The translations under genes and the position numbers were made by a program. A model generated the notes under the pieces. The model did no database searches. It saw only the letters and a list, made by a program, of their open reading frames with translations, and was not told the DNA's origin. From positions 456,501 to 520,500 of the forward strand of contig WPIO01000178.1 in the NCBI GenBank assembly GCA_009760855.2: a stretch of 64,000 bases of DNA. The letters are read 5' to 3'. Of this stretch, positions 59,638-64,000 are shown one piece after another. The stretch comes from Cristatella mucedo. Lineage: Eukaryota; Bryozoa; Phylactolaemata; Cristatellidae. Numbering within the stretch: position 1 is the first letter of the stretch; every line of letters starts with the position of its first letter.

Positions 59638-59765
59638 GGGTAGAAGAGCATTAGCACTTTTCGCCACCGCTTGTAGAGGACACTAAAGAATTGCCTGCTG
59701 GAGGGCTTGAATCCGTGATCTGGGCCTTGATATTCGAGCATTTACCACTGGGGCAAGACCCAGGG
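59638..59765 (-). mobile_element. Degenerate SINE B copy
   Basis: Same order of landmarks as 58988-59140 with more changes. Confidence 0.65.
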
Positions 59766-59779
59766 GCGAACGTAGAGGC

Positions 59780-60180
59780 TTAATAATAACTATACAAACA
59801 AATTCTTTTTACTGCTTTAAGCGACATAAATCTCTCTCCAGGTGTTGTACTACACGCTGCAAGAGATTCAATTACCAGGGCTGAGCGGCTTGCATAGTAT
59901 CAAGCATGCAAAAGCAAGCAGGTGACGTGCTTGGGCTTGCATGCCAAAGACCGCATGAATACAATCAAGATTGCTGGTAAGGATGACTTTGGACCAGTGA
60001 CATGCCCTGAGTCACGCACAGGTGAGCATCCAAAGCACGCAGAAACAAAAAAGATAAGAACACTGTGGCATAGGGAAAGCTGACCGTAACAGCTACGTCT
60101 TTAGCTGAGACGTAAAAGACACAAGGTTTCATCGGAGGTAGTGACCGTTGCAGGAGGCGAGTTCCAGACTTTCGGTGTGT
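59780..60180 (-). mobile_element. Degenerate LINE A 3' fragment
   Basis: Tail in reverse ('aatctctctccaggtgttgt') and degraded upstream sequence. Confidence 0.6.
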
Positions 60181-60446
60181 AGTTCGTATGTATGTATGTA
60201 TTGTATGCCGGCTCCTGACTTGTGACCTTAAGGTCAAGGGAGCGTGTAGTTCGTATGTACGTGTATGTATGCAATGTATGCTGGCTCCTCTGATGAGCCT
60301 GTGATGTGGCATGGACACAGGCCGGTAACCCACTGGTGGCCAGATGGTGGATTCACCATCTGGGTCTGCCGGTGCACAGCTGTGGTCCGCCTGTGACGTG
60401 GCCTATACACAGGCCGGTAACCTGCTGGTGGTGAGATGGTGGACCG
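60180..60446. repeat. Two overlapping tandem duplications (66 and 92 bp)
   Basis: 'gtagttcgtatgta' recurs at about 60180 and 60246. 'gcctgtga.gtggc' with 'acacaggccggtaacc' recurs at 60297 and 60389. Confidence 0.85.
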
Positions 60447-60604
60447 GAGGAGTGGAGGAGGAAGGCAGACTCGAGTGTGAGAAGGGGGCGAAGGCAGTCG
60501 TGCGTCTTGCTGCTCTGTGCCGCGTGCAATATACCGTTGGCGTTGTTCATTGGCTGGCTCTCTGATGGGCAAACCAAACCACATGGTGCACAACAGCTAA
60601 AGGG

Positions 60605-60800
60605 TCAATCGCCAAAATACTTCAATTTGGAACGATGGACGGTGAGACTACTAGATGCAGAGTAGCGGTGGGCGGCATAAAAGCAGAGTGAATGAGCGAT
60701 TAGGAAGGATTGATAGGCTGACGGAGGCCATGGAAGCGATCTGTAAGCCAGACTGAAAACCTTGAACTCAACTCGATACCTGGTAGGATGAGAGTGACAG
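60605..60800 (-). mobile_element. Degenerate LINE A fragment
   Basis: The minus strand reads RYRVEFKVFSLAYRSL, close to the intact copy's post-RT wording. Confidence 0.65.
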
Positions 60801-61189
60801 CCTAGACAGCTGCCTACGAGTAGCGACGCCAACTATGAGTCCTGATGGCCTGAGCATTGCAAACTGCTTGCCCGTGGCTCTTATGTAAGTCATTATATAT
60901 ATATTATATTATATTATATATGTATTAGTCATGTCAAATCGTAGTGCCGTGTCTATAGACTCTTCACATGCCTACATTCCGCACGTTCATTTGCAAGAGC
61001 AGCTGAGAGCCTGCAAAGGCAAAATCTTTCAACCCTTGGAACAAAATGGAAAGTGCCGACGGTCGTTGGCTTGTTGTAATCAATGCAATAACGGCTCAAA
61101 CTTCGCATGTGTTTGCAATAAAGCAAATTGTCTCCAATTTGAGCAAGATCTTCATGAAGGCTGAAAGGAACCGTGGGAATTTCGCGTGT

Positions 61190-62350
61190 CCGCAGGCCAA
61201 AGTCGAACTAGCCTAGAACTAGCCGCCGTGTGACTGGCGATGGGCAGCGACCGACCGCGACAGGTCGCCACCGCAGGCCGCCTAAGCCGCCGATGACGTG
61301 CGACGCAACGCGAAGCGATGTTTACCATCTGGTACCGGTTTTCGCATTCTCCTTTCAGTAGTGAAGATCAGACGGAGCAGCCTCAGCAGCCGAACAAGAC
61401 AATCGGTGTTGAAGTGTCAGCGGAAAGATGGTCAAAGTGATGCGATCGCTCGCGAAACGCCTATTCACTTTACAGCAAATGTAAAGCGCCTAGAGAGAGA
61501 TTAAGTTCTCTGAGAGCGCTTTATCAAGTGAATTATTATTATTGTTATTATAATAAGCCGCTTACGCGTCGAGAAACTTCCGTCGCGTGCGACCGGTCGC
61601 TGGCGAGTGACGTGCCCCGTGACGACGCTACACCCGATGAGCCGCGTGCGTCAGCAGAGTTGGTCTGGAGTATCGGGTCACGAGTAGCTGGAACGGTTGT
61701 CTGCACGGCCTTACGCAGTCAACGGCTAAGGAAGGACCAGTAGAAATGACAAACCGGAAGGTGCACGAGAGCGGAAAGCGTCGATTGCGGCTGGCTGGAC
61801 GGCTGCGACCTCTAACGCGCGCGAGTTCGCTCCTGAGCAGCTGAAATCCGCCGAACTGGTGCCTAGAAAAGCGCTCGGCCGACCGGAAACTCAGCGTGCC
61901 ATCCAAAGCTCAAGGCTATGCGGGAGCGGCGACCGGCAGCGAGCGGCGGCCGACGAGGGAGGACCTGCGACTTGCCGGAAATGGTCTCAGATTAATCTGA
62001 GCTTGCAAGTCGCTTTTTACCGCTTTGCGGCGGTCAACCAAGGAAATTCTCAGTCGGTCGTGCACGGCGTGCATTGCAGTTCGGCTGTTTTACCCGATTT
62101 GGCTGACGCTTTTGTGCGTCACATTTACAGCTTTTTCTTTAGGGCGATTGTCTTCCTTTGAGTTGATCCAGCTATCGCATTCAGTAGCCGGTTTCATTCA
62201 GACGTGTTCTGCGCGCCCGAAATGGCGTACTTTTCGAATGTTTGCCCAAGCGAAACGAGAAAAAGCCGTTTTCTTCCGGAAGTCCGGCCCTTCTGCGGCT
62301 GTAGCCGGGGCTTCGCAGCAGACCGGAGAGGATTTCCGATGTTATAAGCT
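61190..62350. other. CpG-rich patch with no recognised gene
   Basis: GC- and CpG-rich, unlike its AT-richer surroundings, apart from a LINE A tail at 61455-61555. No conserved domain on either strand. Could be a promoter of a gene beyond this window. Confidence 0.4.
61455..61555 (+). mobile_element. LINE A tail fragment
   Basis: 'gcgcctagagagagattaag' and (ATT)n, well preserved. Confidence 0.85.
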
Positions 62351-62689
62351 AATTGCGAATAAACTAATTATTACGCTATAAGTAAATACGTAATTGCTTA
62401 GTTAATTAATTAAATTAATTATTTAATACGGAATTAAATATTAATTAAACAGGTTATAAACTAATTGCCTCAGCAAAAAAGTCCCATGGCCATAAATGCA
62501 GCATCGCTCATAACTGCTCCAGTGATGCCTGCCTCCGGTGATGGCAATAACTTAAGTTTTGCCTTCCCCAAGAGCACGAGCTCTCTTTTCATGAACTAGA
62601 TGTTGCTGAAAAGATAGCCCATCAACTGATTAGCCATCTTATGTCACTTTTCACCAATCTTGCGTAAATAGAAGATAATTCAGAGGGAA

Positions 62690-62970
62690 ATAATGTAATT
62701 CAATGTAATGTATCTCTGTTTGTGACTCCACAAAGCCACAAAGACTACGTGAGTGCTACGCACGAGAATATTATATATAGCGCACTCACCGCATAAGCGG
62801 CTTGTGGCACGCATTCGGTAGCCAAAAGACTTCATCTCACGCAACAAAGAATGAGTGGGAAGCATAGCCAAGTCAGGAGAGCAGTTGAGGTAGTGAGTAG
62901 CGTGGAAGTAGCGGCTCAGGATGGCTGAAAAGAATGTACCACAGTCGGCAACAGGAGAGTAGTTGCCTTT
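62690..62970 (-). mobile_element. LINE B 3' fragment
   Basis: ACATT-type tail in reverse followed by 'gtagccaaaagacttcatct' and the post-RT region. Confidence 0.87.
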
Positions 62971-63299
62971 GCTTGACGTTGCTCCAGCACGAGTAAGCCA
63001 AGGAAGAGAATTCCAAGGAGCGGAGATAATTCCGCGTAGGTTATGGCAGGGCTGTCGTGACGTCCTTCCACGGGGAATTGCAGACTTTAGGACCGCGCGT
63101 GCTCAAAGAGCGCCGCGATCTGAGCAGAATCTGAGTTTGAGGTTCGAGGCTCGAGAGGCTTCGCTAAACTCTCAGAGTCAAAGGTCAAGCCTGCGGCGCT
63201 GCGAGAATACTGAGAAGTAAGTACTTTAAATAGAACGACCGGGAAACAGGAATAGAGGGTCCTAGGAGTGAGACACGTGACTTTGAGGTTGATCTTTTG

Positions 63300-63400
63300 T
63301 CGATAGCATCAGGGGAGTCTTGACGTGGTCAGAAATGAGTTCCAGGCTTTGGGAGCATACGAACATTCACGCCTTGTTCTGACTCACTAAGCACCTTTAT
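63300..63400 (-). mobile_element. LINE A fragment
   Basis: 'gagttccaggctttgggagc' matches the reverse of LINE A's 'AWNSLP' region. Confidence 0.6.
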
Positions 63401-64000
63401 CTAGAATTAAAGCCAGTTTCCCCACCAGACCTTCTTTTCTACATTTCAGCTTACCCAGCGTATTCCCATTCACATTTATGTGCACTATTAACCGAAAATG
63501 TATAGAAATATTTATTTAATTTTAGTCACAACCAAGAAATTTCTGTCCGGTCCTTTCTTCTCCTGGTAGTCCTTATTTATAGTAAAGGTTAGTGTGAAAT
63601 TGGCTTCATTGCGCGAGTTTCATTTTAAGAAATGAATCGAACCGTGAATAGTTAGATTGTTCGGCCTGTAGTCGAGGCATACCAAGTATGAGCCATGGGC
63701 CACAGCAGGAAATCTTTGGGTTCTGTGTGTTCACATAGTTAGTTCGCTCATGTAGTATGCTGTGCTGTGCTGTGCAGTCTAAGTCCACATTCTTGAGCAA
63801 GGCATTCCTATGTATCAAATACATGATAAATATAAAATACATATTATTTACAAATATATATTATATACATGATACAAATCCAAATCAAATACATATATTT
63901 AAGTTCAGGTTTGGACTCGCACGGCCACTTGTACGATGAACGTTGCACTAGCATTCTATCCTCGGGATCTGTATCTTCTTGTTAACTGTTCCATCGTGCT
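63401..64000. other. Unassigned AT-rich DNA at the window end
   Basis: No gene or repeat recognised. Confidence 0.5.

Noticed and set aside
60286-60336. Hammerhead-ribozyme-like sequence: CTGATGAG followed by a 6-7 bp stem (gcctgtg/cacaggc)
   Set aside because: The required GAAA after the stem is absent (reads cggtaac), and the tandem copy at 60389 lacks CTGATGA, so the core is not conserved.

Overview
This is animal nuclear DNA, not microbial. It has spliced genes with GT-AG introns (about 50 nt up to 24 kb), long (GA)n, (CA)n and (AT)n microsatellites, tRNA-derived SINEs and many broken LINE copies. The phylum cannot be fixed from the sequence. L2/CR1-type LINEs ending in (ATT)n and mixed intron sizes suggest an invertebrate, but this is inference.

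Two protein genes account for nearly all the coding sequence. (1) A lipase maturation factor 2-like gene on the + strand runs from 502 to 47135. It has 16 exons, including a 29-nt and a 26-nt micro-exon; every splice phase agrees and the predicted protein is 643 residues. (2) A Roco-family gene (leucine-rich repeats, Roc GTPase-like domain, COR domain; closest in layout to MFHAS1) lies on the - strand from 35108 to 15340. It sits entirely inside the 24.3-kb intron 7 of the first gene (14242-38544). Its LRR, Roc and COR exons are recognisable. The Roc P-loop is intact, but the G3 and G4 motifs look lost. One junction in the Roc-COR region (exon 5 to exon 6) is unresolved because the phases do not match.

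Layout: 1-1130 is a CpG-rich 5' region with the start codon at 502. 590-14082 holds LMF2 exons 2-7 among repeats. 14242-38544 is the giant intron with the antisense Roco gene. 38545-47135 holds LMF2 exons 8-16. 47136-64000 has no recognised host gene: it is a repeat field containing a diverged tandem array with a period near 165 bp (49550-52480), nested LINE and SINE insertions and a CpG-rich patch near 61190-62350.

Four interspersed families recur. LINE A is L2/CR1-like with an (ATT)n tail; its best copy, with RT motifs, is at 24281-25921. LINE B is a second RT element ending in repeats of ACATT. SINE A is tRNA-derived and its 3' tail resembles that of LINE A. SINE B is tRNA-like with a different body. 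The family names are mine; no database was consulted. The two host genes have no obvious shared pathway: LMF proteins act in ER maturation of secreted enzymes, and Roco proteins are intracellular signalling or scaffold proteins. Their link here is positional.
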